Positions 35,451-43,187 are shown, numbered from the stretch's first letter. The stretch is DNA of 43,840 nt from Coriobacteriia bacterium (GCA_030526515.1 JAUNCQ010000014.1:1-43840), one strand, 5' to 3'. The notes: generated from the sequence alone by a model not told the origin. Made by a program: numbers and translations.

Positions 35451-35786
35451 ATGCTGGTTCAGGGCCAGAAGCTTGATCCGGTGGTGCGCCTGACGCTGCG
35501 TAAGGGCGAAGGCGACGAGCGGTTTTCCTTCAATCCGTCGGTGGCGGAGCTGTGCCGGGGCGTTCGATCCCGCGGCTCCCTTTCCGCCGCGGCCTACGAT
35601 GCCCAGATGAGCTACAGCAAGGCATGGAACCTGATCAAGGGCGCCGAGCGCAGCCTGGGAGTGAAGCTGCTCATCAGCCAGGGCCAGGGCGGCAGCTTGC
35701 TCACGCCTGAGTGCGAGGCTATACTTGAGGCCTACGACAAGGCCCTGGGCGACCTGCAGGATCAGGCAGATCTTCTGGTGGGCTAG
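35451..35786 (+). CDS. ModE-like winged-helix regulator (DNA-binding domain only)
   Basis: A 111-residue protein matching the N-terminal LysR-type/ModE winged helix: SLSAAAYDAQMSYSKAWNLIKGAERSLGVKLLISQGQGGSLLTPECEAIL (about 41-90). The order serine-rich helix, MSYSKAW, then a GG-containing wing is the ModE pattern. The C-terminal molybdate-binding Mop domains are missing, so any metal response would need a partner. The ATG at 35451 follows AAGGAGG by five nt. A MOSC-domain gene 1.9 kb downstream gives a weak molybdenum context. No mod transporter is present in the window. Confidence 0.8.
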   Translation: MLVQGQKLDPVVRLTLRKGEGDERFSFNPSVAELCRGVRSRGSLSAAAYDAQMSYSKAWNLIKGAERSLGVKLLISQGQGGSLLTPECEAILEAYDKALGDLQDQADLLVG

Positions 35787-35803
35787 ATTTTTGTCAAAAT
35801 GAC

Positions 35804-35831
35804 TTGACAGACCATTTGGTTGCGGTATGCT
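35804..35831 (+). promoter_or_regulatory. Promoter of the rplJ-rplL operon
   Basis: Consensus -35 TTGACA (35804-35809), a 16-bp spacer and -10 TATGCT (35826-35831). The start is expected near 35838. Confidence 0.8.
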
Positions 35832-35837
35832 TACAAG

Positions 35838-35994
35838 GCTGCTTTTAATGAAGCAGTAACGAACAACCAGTTCCGCTGCCAAAGACAGCCGGTACCGAAA
35901 GGTTTAATCGCACCTAGTGCGGCCCGCCGAGGTGGTCGAAGAAAGTTAGCGCTTATCGACCCCTGCTGTCCTAGGACGGCAGGGGTCGTTTTTA
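35838..35994 (+). promoter_or_regulatory. Ribosomal L10 leader with attenuator
   Basis: The leader contains the sequence typical of L10 (rplJ) leader RNAs, CCAAAGACAGCCGG and the CCCGCCGAGGTGG region (about 35879-35936), where the L10-L12 complex binds. It ends in a strong terminator: CGACCCCTGC (35957-35966) pairs with GCAGGGGTCG (35979-35988), with an inner GTCC/GGAC and then TTTTTA. Excess L10(L12)4 should promote termination, giving feedback control of the stalk proteins. Confidence 0.85.
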
Positions 35995-36054
35995 TTCGTG
36001 GACGATCCCTCCCACTGCGCGGAACGTGAGCGCATGTGGAAGGAGGTGCACAGT

Positions 36055-36540
36055 ATGGCAAACGCACAGAACATCCAGTCCCTGGCTGCTATCAAGGAGG
36101 ATCTGGCAGACGTCACCGCCGTGTGGGTGGTGGACTACCGTGGTCTTTCCGTGAAGGAGATCCAGAAGCTTCGCCGCGACGTTCGCGAGGCCGAGGGCGT
36201 CATGAGGGTTTACAAGAACACCCTGGTGAAGAAGGCCCTGGCTGAGCTGGACCTGGTGAACATGGACGCAATCCTGGAGGGTCCCTCCGCCTTCGTCTTC
36301 ACGACGGGCGACCCGGTCGCTCCGGCAAAGGCTCTGAAGGACTTCGCAAAGGAGACCGGCAAGATGGAGCTGAAGGGCGGCATGATGGAGGGCGAATTCC
36401 AGGACGCTGCTGCTTTCGAGCAGATCGCATCCCTGCCTTCCCGCGATCAGCTGCTCGGTCAGATCGCTTGCTCCCTTACGGGTGTTGCTTCTCAGCTGGC
36501 AATCGCTATCGGCGAGATGTCCGAGAAGGAAGCTGCTTAA
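36055..36540 (+). CDS. rplJ: 50S ribosomal protein L10
   Basis: A 161-residue stalk-base protein. It has VWVVDYRGLSVKEIQKLRRDVREA (about 22-45), VYKNTLVKKAL (about 51-61) and the C-terminal helical tail to which L7/L12 dimers attach. The ATG at 36055 lies eight nt after AAGGAGG; an upstream in-frame GTG would overlap the leader. It is the first gene of the rplJ-rplL operon behind the L10 leader. Confidence 0.97.
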   Translation: MANAQNIQSLAAIKEDLADVTAVWVVDYRGLSVKEIQKLRRDVREAEGVMRVYKNTLVKKALAELDLVNMDAILEGPSAFVFTTGDPVAPAKALKDFAKETGKMELKGGMMEGEFQDAAAFEQIASLPSRDQLLGQIACSLTGVASQLAIAIGEMSEKEAA

Positions 36541-36631
36541 TGCTTCGCCGCAAAAATGCGGCTTAGAAAAAGAAATGTTACGTGACGTCGCCGCGTAAAG
36601 GAATGTGGCGACCGTTGAAAGGAAAAAGAGA

Positions 36632-36997
36632 ATGGCTCTTACCAACGAAGAGATCATTGCTGCTCTGGGCGAGAAGACCCTGCTCGAGCTGGCTGAGCTT
36701 CGCGATCAGATCTGCGAGGCATTTGGCGTTACCGCTACTGCTGCTGTTGCTGTTGCTGCCGAGGGTGGCGCTGCTGCTGAGGAGCAGACCGAGTTTGACG
36801 TTATCCTGGAGGGCTTCGGCGACAACAAGATCGCTGTCATCAAGGCTGTCCGTGAGATCACCGGCCTGGGCCTGAAGGAAGCTAAGGCTGCCGTCGAGGC
36901 TGCTCCCGCTCCGCTGGCTGAGGGCGTTGCCAAGGAGAAGGCTGAGGAGATCAAGGCTAAGATGGAAGAGGCAGGCGCTGCTGTCACCATCAAGTAA
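36632..36997 (+). CDS. rplL: 50S ribosomal protein L7/L12
   Basis: A 121-residue protein with the N-terminal dimerisation domain ([21 protein letters not shown]), an Ala/Val/Gly-rich hinge (about 35-55) and the C-terminal factor-binding domain ([32 protein letters not shown]...). It is present in several copies per ribosome and recruits translation GTPases. The ATG at 36632 follows GAAAGGAAAAAG. A strong terminator follows. Confidence 0.97.
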   Translation: MALTNEEIIAALGEKTLLELAELRDQICEAFGVTATAAVAVAAEGGAAAEEQTEFDVILEGFGDNKIAVIKAVREITGLGLKEAKAAVEAAPAPLAEGVAKEKAEEIKAKMEEAGAAVTIK

Positions 36998-37038
36998 TTA
37001 TGCTGCGGCTCTGTGAGTCGCGCGTACTTGAATCCTTT

Positions 37039-37068
37039 GGGGCCGGACGTTCGCGTCCGGCCCTTTTT
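37039..37068 (+). terminator. Terminator of the rplJ-rplL operon
   Basis: GGGCCGGACG (37040-37049) pairs perfectly with CGTCCGGCCC (37054-37063) over a TTCG loop, followed by TTTTT. Confidence 0.92.
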
Positions 37069-37083
37069 GCATTGTTTGGCCCT

Positions 37084-37153
37084 TATGCGCACATAGGTAG
37101 GCCTTGTGGGGCGAAATCGGGCATTGGGCCCGACCTATGCGCGCATAGGTCGG
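37084..37153. promoter_or_regulatory. Two copies of a palindromic site upstream of the MOSC gene
   Basis: TATGCGCACATAGGT (37084-37098) and TATGCGCGCATAGGT (37136-37150) differ by one base. The second lies in a perfect 24-bp palindrome (37130-37153) with half-site CCGACCTATGCG. Octamer copies lie at 37109 and 37188. The pair looks like a tandem operator; a terminator role for the long palindrome followed by TTTT is also possible. Confidence 0.5.
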
Positions 37154-37203
37154 TTTTGATCGCAGGGGTGATGTTGAGTCGCCTATCTTTCGTCCTGAAT
37201 CTA

Positions 37204-37379
37204 TTTACCGAAAAGATAATGCGTGGTATTATCCTATGTGCTCGATAGGAATTGGCAGCATGTGGCGCGCTCGGGATGCGAGCCGGTGTATGCGATGCCC
37301 CTGGCGCCTTGCCCCGTTCCGGGGGCTGCGCGGGCATCGGGTCTGTGCCGCTGGTTCCGCAAGCTCAAGGAGCTTTCTC
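37204..37379 (+). promoter_or_regulatory. Promoter and long structured leader of the MOSC gene
   Basis: A promoter with -35-like TTTACC (37204-37209), a 17-bp spacer and extended -10 TGGTATTAT (37224-37232) places the start near 37238, about 140 nt before the ATG. The leader folds into GCTCG/CGAGC (around 37268-37286) and a long hairpin whose outer arms are GATGCCC and GGGCATC (about 37292-37340), with GCCCCG/CGGGGGC at its tip. A MOSC (molybdenum cofactor) gene behind a structured leader suggests a riboswitch-like element. I cannot match it to the known Moco RNA motif. Confidence 0.5.
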
Positions 37380-37913
37380 ATGGCGAATATCATTGCTCAT
37401 GTTCGTTCGGTCAACCTGTCTGCAAAGAAGGGCCAGCGCAAGACGCCGGTGCCCGCCGACCAGCCGGAGATGGTGCTGGAGCAGCACGGTTTTGAAAACG
37501 ATGCCCATGCGGGCGACTGGCACCGTCAGGTGTCCTTCCTGGCCTGGGAGTCCATTTCCCGCGCCCAGGAGCACGGCCTGGACGTGAAGGAAGGCGACTT
37601 TGCCGAAAACTTCACCACCGAGGGCTACGAGGTCATGACCCTGCCGCTGGGTACTCAGCTGCGCATCGGCAACGACGTGCTGGTTGAGATCAGCCAGATC
37701 GGTAAGGTCTGCCACACCCGCTGCGCCATCTACTACCTGTCCGGCGACTGCATCTTCCCGCGTGAGGGCATCTTCGGCGTGGTGCTGCAGGGCGGCACCG
37801 TCAAGGCCGGCGACCCCATTGAGCTGGTGAAGATGGGCGAGGGCACCTGTGAGTTCTCCCCGCAGGCCGCTCTGGACGAGGTCGAGGCCGCACGCAAGGC
37901 CGGCACCCTGTAG
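37380..37913 (+). CDS. MOSC domain protein
   Basis: A 177-residue stand-alone MOSC protein. Supporting segments are GFENDAHAGDWHRQVSFL (about 37-54), the FAENFTTEGYEV segment (about 74-85), and VEISQIGKVCHTRCAIYYLSGDCIFPREGIF (about 102-132) with the conserved cysteine. MOSC domains bind molybdenum cofactor and move sulfur; small stand-alone members occur near Moco biosynthesis genes or detoxify N-hydroxylated bases. None of those genes is adjacent. The ATG at 37380 follows CAAGGAG; an in-frame ATG at 37236 would sit at the predicted transcript start with no binding site. Confidence 0.88.
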   Translation: MANIIAHVRSVNLSAKKGQRKTPVPADQPEMVLEQHGFENDAHAGDWHRQVSFLAWESISRAQEHGLDVKEGDFAENFTTEGYEVMTLPLGTQLRIGNDVLVEISQIGKVCHTRCAIYYLSGDCIFPREGIFGVVLQGGTVKAGDPIELVKMGEGTCEFSPQAALDEVEAARKAGTL

Positions 37914-37942
37914 GGACGCATCTCGGTTTCATAGAAGAACAG

Positions 37943-38002
37943 CAATAGGGCGAAAGCCAGGTTGCGGTCCCTTCGGGGACGGGCCTGGCTTTCGCCCTAT
38001 TG
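37943..38002. terminator. Bidirectional terminator between MOSC gene and vsr
   Basis: A perfect 19-bp stem joins 37943-37961 (CAATAGGGCGAAAGCCAGG) with 37984-38002. A small inner hairpin GTCCC/GGGAC caps it. Each arm contains one octamer copy. It separates two convergent genes. Confidence 0.9.
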
Positions 38003-38043
38003 TGCTTTGGTTGCTTGAGTTGGGGCCGGATGGGGGAGCGGGG

Positions 38044-38595
38044 CTATGCCGTGGGCTCGATGTCCTCGGGCTCGGGTGCCCTGGCGTCCTCGGGCTCGGC
38101 GGGTTGGACGGCCTGCTGGTCGTGACGGTCGATGGCCTGCTGGCGCTCCCGGGGGTCGTCCAGGCTCACCACCTCGTACAGGTACTGGCTCACGGCGGGG
38201 CGGTTCTTCTTCTTGAGCTCGTGCTCCCAGATGACCACCACGTTCCAGCCGGCTTCGCGCAGGGCCGCGTAGGTACGTTGGTCTCGCTCCACGTTGCGGG
38301 TGAACTTGGCCTCCCAGTAGGGGACGTTGGTCTTGGGGGTGGGCAGGCTGCACACTGGGCAGCGATGCCAGAAGCAGCCGTTCACGAAGATGGCGATCTT
38401 GCGGCCCGGGTAGGCTATGTCCGGGTGGCCAGGGCACTTCTTCCACTGCAGGCGATAGCCCGGGAACCCCTGCTCCCGCAGCATCTGGCGGACCACCTGC
38501 TCGGGCTTGGTGTTGGCCCGCTTGTTGCCCTTCATGCACTTGCGGGTGGCCGGCGCCACCGGCCCCATGATCTGCGGTTCGTCAGCGGCGGGCAT
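38044..38595 (-). CDS. vsr: Very short patch repair endonuclease (Vsr)
   Basis: A 183-residue Vsr nuclease, longer than the usual 130-150. The core has NTKPEQVVRQMLREQGFPGYRLQ (about 28-50), HPDIAYPGRKIAIFVNG (57-73) with the catalytic aspartate, and the zinc/active-site GCFWHRCPVC (73-82). Vsr nicks T:G mismatches left by deamination of 5-methylcytosine, so a cytosine-C5 methyltransferase should exist elsewhere; none is in this window. The C-terminal 45 residues are Pro/Glu/Gln-rich and probably disordered. Its start overlaps the end of the VanZ-RDD gene by 14 nt, implying one operon. Confidence 0.9.
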   Translation of the reverse strand: MPAADEPQIMGPVAPATRKCMKGNKRANTKPEQVVRQMLREQGFPGYRLQWKKCPGHPDIAYPGRKIAIFVNGCFWHRCPVCSLPTPKTNVPYWEAKFTRNVERDQRTYAALREAGWNVVVIWEHELKKKNRPAVSQYLYEVVSLDDPRERQQAIDRHDQQAVQPAEPEDARAPEPEDIEPTA

Positions 38596-39934
38596 GGTAC
38601 TTGCTGCTCCCTCGGTCGTACTGGCTTGCGTTGGCGTTGGCGTAGGGTTCCGCCGCCTGCGGTGCTCGGGCGGCCTCTACGGGCACGCTGGCTGCCTTCG
38701 GGTAGGCGTTGGTCGAAACCGTCGGCGTTGCGACCGGAGCCGCGGTTGCGGCGGCGTTGCGGCGCATGCGGATGTCCTGGGCCTGCTTGGAGGACATGAC
38801 GCGCGTGTTGGCGAACAGCTCCGAGAGCAGGACGAAGGGCCGGTGGAACAGGGACATGAGCGCGCGCAGGGCAATGCTCACCAGCCACAGCAGGTAGGCG
38901 GCGCCCACCACGCCGGCCAGGTCGTCGAAGGTCAGGCCGTCCACGGAGCCCGGGTACAGCGATACCACCCATGGAATGATGATCTGCAGCAGCCATACGA
39001 ACAGGCCGTAGTGGACTATGGGCCCGTACCACGGCGCCCGGCTGCCTTCGGGGGTGACCAGGCGCAGGCCCACCACCAGCTGGCCCGGGGTGCGCATGCC
39101 CAGCAGCTGCGGCACCACCATGAACACCAGGCCGGTGACCGCCAGCGAAAGCAGCAGGTCGAAGTTTTCCGGCATGGTGGAGCTGTTGACGGGGTCGGGG
39201 CCGATGACCTGGTACGCACCCAGGTAGATCACGGTGACCACGGTCATGTCTAGGATGAAGCTGACCAGGCGGCGCGTGAAGGTGGTGTAGCGCTGGCCCT
39301 TGGCGCGGGCGCGGGCGTTCATTTCGTCCACATCCGGCAGGAGCAGGCCCAAGGGGACCATGAGCAGCCAGCCCACCACGGCGCCCAGGGTGTTCAGCTC
39401 CAGGTCGCAGACGTCGAACAGGCGGTAGGGGTGGTCGTACAGGCCGTACAGGCCGCTGAGCTGGGTCAGCTCGAAGAACAGCGTCAGGCCGAAGCCCAGG
39501 ATGAGCGTCTGCCACAGGGGGCGGCGCATGAAGTACTGCAGGAACATGCCGAAGGGCACCGTCAGCGCTACGTTGAACACGGCCTGGTAGACGTTGCGGT
39601 TGGTCAGGAACGCCAGCCAGGCGTGCTTGGTGCCGGATGACAGGCCGGCGTTGGCGGCGGCATCGCGCAGCTCGCGGAGCACCAGCAGCGGGTCCATCTG
39701 GGGCACCTGGGCGTAGGGGACCACGGCATGGCGGTCCGCCGGCAGCGGCAGGATCACCAGGTAGTAGGCGCACAGCAGGTACAGGGCAAAGGCGAACACG
39801 CACAGGGTCTTCCACGGCGGAATGGAGCCGTAGCGGCGGTACTGGTAGGCCATGTAAGGCACGGACATCAGCAGCGCCAGCAGGGGGAAGCAGGCAAAGG
39901 CGAAGTTGATGTTCGCCAGGTATACGTTGAACAC
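38582..39934 (-). CDS. VanZ-RDD fusion membrane protein
   Basis: A 450-residue membrane protein. The N-terminal half (about 1-205) is VanZ-like, with NVALTVPFGMFLQYF and DLELNTLGAVVGWLL motifs. The middle (about 228-375) is an RDD domain with RRLVSFILDM and the TPGQLVVGLRLVTPEG signature. A basic, Ala/Pro/Ser-rich cytoplasmic tail follows (about 390-450). The two domains occur together in various Gram-positive bacteria. VanZ relates to teicoplanin resistance in enterococci; RDD proteins include Na+/H+ antiporters. The true role is unknown. It is the second gene of a three-gene minus-strand operon. Confidence 0.85.
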   Translation of the reverse strand: MFNVYLANINFAFACFPLLALLMSVPYMAYQYRRYGSIPPWKTLCVFAFALYLLCAYYLVILPLPADRHAVVPYAQVPQMDPLLVLRELRDAAANAGLSSGTKHAWLAFLTNRNVYQAVFNVALTVPFGMFLQYFMRRPLWQTLILGFGLTLFFELTQLSGLYGLYDHPYRLFDVCDLELNTLGAVVGWLLMVPLGLLLPDVDEMNARARAKGQRYTTFTRRLVSFILDMTVVTVIYLGAYQVIGPDPVNSSTMPENFDLLLSLAVTGLVFMVVPQLLGMRTPGQLVVGLRLVTPEGSRAPWYGPIVHYGLFVWLLQIIIPWVVSLYPGSVDGLTFDDLAGVVGAAYLLWLVSIALRALMSLFHRPFVLLSELFANTRVMSSKQAQDIRMRRNAAATAAPVATPTVSTNAYPKAASVPVEAARAPQAAEPYANANASQYDRGSSKYHARR

Positions 39935-39940
39935 GGGAGG

Positions 39941-40357
39941 CTACCTCCGGTTGCGGGGGTCGTAGGGGCCGCGGGTGAGGGCTTCCAGCACCTTGCGCAG
40001 CAGGGCCTCGGGGCGGCTGATGGTGCGGGCCCAGACGGGCTCCTCGGCGTAGTTGGGGTGGTTCTTCCGGAACCGGGCGCGGCAGATCAGGGTGATTCCC
40101 AGGGCTGCCGCGGACACGGCCAGGAACGCGCCGAAGAACTCCAGCACCGCCTGGTTCCCTTCGATGGCGGCATAGGCGCATGCCAGGACGAAAAGAACGC
40201 ACAACGCGGTGGTCAGGACGGTGAACAGCTTCACCAGGATTTCCTTGGCGCGGTTGGGGGACTGCCGCCAGGACACGAACACATAGACCGCCACGGCAAG
40301 GACGGCCAGTGCCAGCATGAGGGGCAGCGATTGTATGAGGCGAATCAGAATTGTCAT
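39941..40357 (-). CDS. Membrane protein of unknown function
   Basis: A 138-residue protein with predicted membrane helices at about 9-29, 43-64 and 71-92, followed by a charged cytoplasmic tail (about 93-138) rich in Arg and Pro. I recognise no family. It ends six nt before the VanZ-RDD gene and is probably its operon partner. The start lies at the edge of the divergent promoter region shared with the TetR fusion gene. Confidence 0.7.
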   Translation of the reverse strand: MTILIRLIQSLPLMLALAVLAVAVYVFVSWRQSPNRAKEILVKLFTVLTTALCVLFVLACAYAAIEGNQAVLEFFGAFLAVSAAALGITLICRARFRKNHPNYAEEPVWARTISRPEALLRKVLEALTRGPYDPRNRR

Positions 40358-40443
40358 GGGCTCATTCTACCGTTCGAGGGATTTGGAACCGTTTGAGAAA
40401 TGAGCATTTTGACTGTCTTTCTGAACTGGGGAAACGCTCGGTG

Positions 40444-40468
40444 CATTTTCCATAATCATTAGAAAATG
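40444..40468. promoter_or_regulatory. Palindrome in the divergent promoter region, likely TetR operator
   Basis: CATTTTC (40444-40450) and GAAAATG (40462-40468) are perfect complements with an 11-nt spacer. The site lies between the divergent membrane-protein operon and the TetR fusion gene, about 100 nt before the latter, where TetR regulators usually bind. The rest of 40358-40570 shows no gene. Confidence 0.55.
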
Positions 40469-40570
40469 AAATCGTGGAATTCGCGCTCTGAGCGGGGGAA
40501 ATGTGTGTTAGTGTAGTTTCAGAGACGAAGCGTTTTCATCCCCTCGGAAACAGGCGCGGAGGTGTGTTTT

Positions 40571-42034
40571 GTGGTGAAGAAAAATCTCACAAACAACAAA
40601 GAAAAAGCTGCGCCCGTCCGCAGGGGTCGACCTCGCAAGGACGGAGCTGTCAGCACGAACCAGCGGGAGGAGATCCTTGACGCTGCCGCGAAGCTGTTCA
40701 CGAGCCAAGGCTGCTCCCGAACCACCATGAGCTCCATTTCCCATGAGGTGGGAATGGACCAGTCTTCCATCTACTACTGGTTCAAGAACAAGGACGACAT
40801 CCTGTTGGCCCTGCTGGCCCGGACCGTCGAGCGCAACAGGGGCATGATCGAGCGCTTGGCCGAAGTTCTTCCCCGGGATGGGGAGGAGGACCTGTTCATC
40901 TGCGCCATGGCCTATGCGGCCACCTACGTGATGTGCGACCTTCCCTACGAGTTCCGCGAGGTGGAGGCTCTTTCCCTGCGCCGTCCTGATGACGTGAAAA
41001 GCTATCTGAAGGACTACGGCCGGACCTACCGGACGGTGGGCCGGGCCATCGAGCGCGGCATCCGCAGGGGCATCTTCCGGGTGGACAGCCCCGAGATGGC
41101 GGCGGAGTTCTTTTTCGCCCAGGTCGAAGGTGCGCAGCACCGCCATCACCTGCGTTGCTTGAACGCCTGGGAGGACACGTTCACCTACGTGCGCTCCTTC
41201 GCCTTCGAGCGGATTCCCACCAAGTCGGATGAAGCCCGTCTTGCTGCCACCACCATCTGCCTAGCCCTGTGCACCGAGCGCAACGTGGTGAGGCTGTTCC
41301 GCGAGCTTGCGCTGCGGGGGTGGCTTGAATGCGAGTCCCATATTGAGCTGAGCCTGTACTACGGCAAGCGAACCTTCGAGTTCGGCCGGGAGAGCCTGTG
41401 CAAGATGACCCTGCCGGATAACCTGGAGGGCCTGACGGTGCTGGACGCCGGCTGCCGTCGTGGCAAGGGCGCGTACAAGATCAGCCAGATGGTGGGTCCC
41501 ACCGGCCGCGTTATCGGCACCAATTGGAACGCTGAGTACATCCGCGAGGCCCAGGCCGGCGTGCCTCGGGCGCTGGAGCGCAGCGGGTTTGCCGAAAGCA
41601 ACATGGAGTTCAGCGTGGTGTTCCCGGAGGACCTGCACTGGGCGGGCATTGAGGACGGCACCGTGGACGTGGTGTACGCCAACACGGCGCTGAACCTGAC
41701 CTTCGAGCCCCGTGAGGTTGTCAACGAGTTCTATCGCGTCCTGAAGCCGGGCGGCCTGCTGATCCAGGGGCTGGTCGTGGCAGAGGGCGAAGTGTCCGAG
41801 CCCGTGGTGCGTGCGGCACGACGCATTGGCAATTGCGTTCAGGCGGCACCTTCCCGCAAGCAGGCCTTTGAGGCGTTCCGCGATGCTGGGTTCCAGGAGC
41901 CGGAGATCGTGGAGTCGTACCCGGTGAGGCCCGACCAGGGCAGTCGCGATGGCTACCGGGTTCCCACGGTGGACTTTGCGGAGGACGCGGTCTTCTACGA
42001 GGAGGTCCTCCACCTGCGCAAGCCCGCGGAGTAG
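40571..42034 (+). CDS. TetR-family regulator fused to an ArsM-like SAM methyltransferase domain
   Basis: A 487-residue fusion. A basic tail (RRGRPRKDG, 18-25) precedes a TetR helix-turn-helix (about 31-76: QREEILDAAAKLF ... DQSSIYYWFKNKDDIL) and a helical TetR ligand-domain region (about 80-235). From about 255 the sequence resembles an ArsM-like methyltransferase: motif I TVLDAGCRRGKG (289-300), GPTGRVIGTNW (309-319), DVVYANTALNL (366-376) and EFYRVLKPGGLLI (386-398). The arsenic-binding cysteine position of ArsM (SNC) reads ANT here, so arsenite methylation is unlikely; the domain may sense SAM or another ligand, or modify something else. The GTG at 40571 is eight nt after GGAGG; a GTG at 40562 overlaps that site. 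Confidence 0.85.
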   Translation: MVKKNLTNNKEKAAPVRRGRPRKDGAVSTNQREEILDAAAKLFTSQGCSRTTMSSISHEVGMDQSSIYYWFKNKDDILLALLARTVERNRGMIERLAEVLPRDGEEDLFICAMAYAATYVMCDLPYEFREVEALSLRRPDDVKSYLKDYGRTYRTVGRAIERGIRRGIFRVDSPEMAAEFFFAQVEGAQHRHHLRCLNAWEDTFTYVRSFAFERIPTKSDEARLAATTICLALCTERNVVRLFRELALRGWLECESHIELSLYYGKRTFEFGRESLCKMTLPDNLEGLTVLDAGCRRGKGAYKISQMVGPTGRVIGTNWNAEYIREAQAGVPRALERSGFAESNMEFSVVFPEDLHWAGIEDGTVDVVYANTALNLTFEPREVVNEFYRVLKPGGLLIQGLVVAEGEVSEPVVRAARRIGNCVQAAPSRKQAFEAFRDAGFQEPEIVESYPVRPDQGSRDGYRVPTVDFAEDAVFYEEVLHLRKPAE

Positions 42035-42075
42035 GGGCTTGGGACGGGGATTTCGTCCATAGATTTTGGATTGAG

Positions 42076-42107
42076 CGCCTAGTCGGTGGTTCCGGCTAGG
42101 CGTTTTT
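42076..42107. terminator. Terminator between convergent TetR fusion and GH25 genes
   Basis: CGCCTAG (42076-42082) pairs with CTAGGCG (42096-42102), followed by TTTTT. The minus-strand lysozyme stop codon (42096-42098) lies in the right arm. Confidence 0.75.
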
Positions 42108-43097
42108 CATGCGCAGGTTCACGTCTACCGGCGTGCTGATGCCGGGCACCTGACCGGACTCGGTGTACTGCCAGTAGGTGAAGGGCAGCGTGCTGGCGGG
42201 GGCGGCGGTGTGGTATTCGGCGTACCAGATGGGGTAGGTCCGCAGCAGGTCCCGGTCGAAGAGCTGCAGGTCCTGCTTGTTTCCGTAGAGGATCGGGCCG
42301 GTGCCCAGGTCTGCCACCTCCTGGCAGAAGGCGCGGGCGCAGGCGCTGGCCTGCTTCTGGGTCAGGTTGCTGATGCGGGAGTCGGGGGTGACCTCCAGGT
42401 CGAAGGCCACGGGGCCGGTGAGCTCCAGGCCTTCCAGCAGTTGTCGCAGGTAGGCGGCTTCCTGGCGGGCCTCGTCCTCTGTGGTGGCCTGGCTGAAGAA
42501 GTAGGCACCCACGGTCAGGCCGGCCTGCTGGGCTTGCTGGATGTTTTCGCGGTAGCGCTTGTCGGCGTACAGGGATCCTTCGGTGGTGCCGCGGCGGCCC
42601 ACGCGGACGAAGGCGAACTCTACGCCGCTTTGGGCCACCGCGTTCCAGTCGATCTGGCCCTGGTGATCGGAAACGTCCACGCCCACGGAGGACACCACCT
42701 GGCCGTTTTCGGTGTATGCGTAGAAGGAGCCGTTGGTGCTCAGGTTGGCCCAATCGTAGGGGCTCTTCTGGGCGGTGCTGCAGGAGCGCAGGGCGTTGGC
42801 TGCCGCCAGGCCCAGGGCCACGGCCAGGACCATGAGCAGCAGCGGGCGCAGCGGGAGACGCCGCCGGGGTGCGGTTGCTGCGGGGGCGGCGTTGTGGCGG
42901 GCGGCAGCGGGGCGCGCGGATCGCTGGCGGGCGTTGGCGCCGCGGGTGCCGGCGCTGCGGTTGGCGGTGCCGCGGGTGGCGCGAGATGTCGGTGCGGCGC
43001 TGCGGCTGGCGCGAGGTGGCGGCGCGGGCCGGGTGCTGCGAGAGCGCGCTGCGGTGCTGCGGCGGGTCGTCCCCTGGTCGGGCCTTCTGGAGGGCAT
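42096..43097 (-). CDS. GH25 lysozyme (N-acetylmuramidase), membrane-anchored
   Basis: A 333-residue protein. Residues 1-82 are a basic Arg/Ala/Pro/Ser/Thr-rich cytoplasmic tail, and 84-104 is a single membrane helix. The rest is a GH25 catalytic domain (about 137-330): GVDVSDHQGQIDW (139-151) with the catalytic aspartate, GAYFFSQATTEDEARQEA (197-214), AFDLEV (231-236), and the closing FTYWQYTESGQVPGI. It would cut the glycan of peptidoglycan outside the membrane, during remodelling or division. The ATG at 43097 follows AAAGGA on the minus strand. The frame stays open further upstream to 43772, but that part is antisense to the DUF523 gene. Confidence 0.88.
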   Translation of the reverse strand: MPSRRPDQGTTRRSTAARSRSTRPAPPPRASRSAAPTSRATRGTANRSAGTRGANARQRSARPAAARHNAAPAATAPRRRLPLRPLLLMVLAVALGLAAANALRSCSTAQKSPYDWANLSTNGSFYAYTENGQVVSSVGVDVSDHQGQIDWNAVAQSGVEFAFVRVGRRGTTEGSLYADKRYRENIQQAQQAGLTVGAYFFSQATTEDEARQEAAYLRQLLEGLELTGPVAFDLEVTPDSRISNLTQKQASACARAFCQEVADLGTGPILYGNKQDLQLFDRDLLRTYPIWYAEYHTAAPASTLPFTYWQYTESGQVPGISTPVDVNLRMKNA

Positions 43098-43187
43098 GGG
43101 GTCCTTTCGGTAGAATTGCGGATGGACCCAGTATAGGTGCTGGGCGCGGTCCCGCCGCGGGTGCGGGGGAGGGAGCACGAAGAAATC

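Noticed and set aside
37238-37379. Reading the MOSC leader as an N-terminal extension starting at 37236
   Set aside because: That ATG sits at the predicted transcript start with no binding site, and the added residues are Cys/Arg-rich and unlike MOSC proteins.
38532-40202. A second 556-codon minus-strand frame overlapping the VanZ-RDD gene
   Set aside because: It is Arg/Pro/Ala-rich with no hydrophobic or domain pattern, while the overlapping frame encodes clear VanZ and RDD domains.
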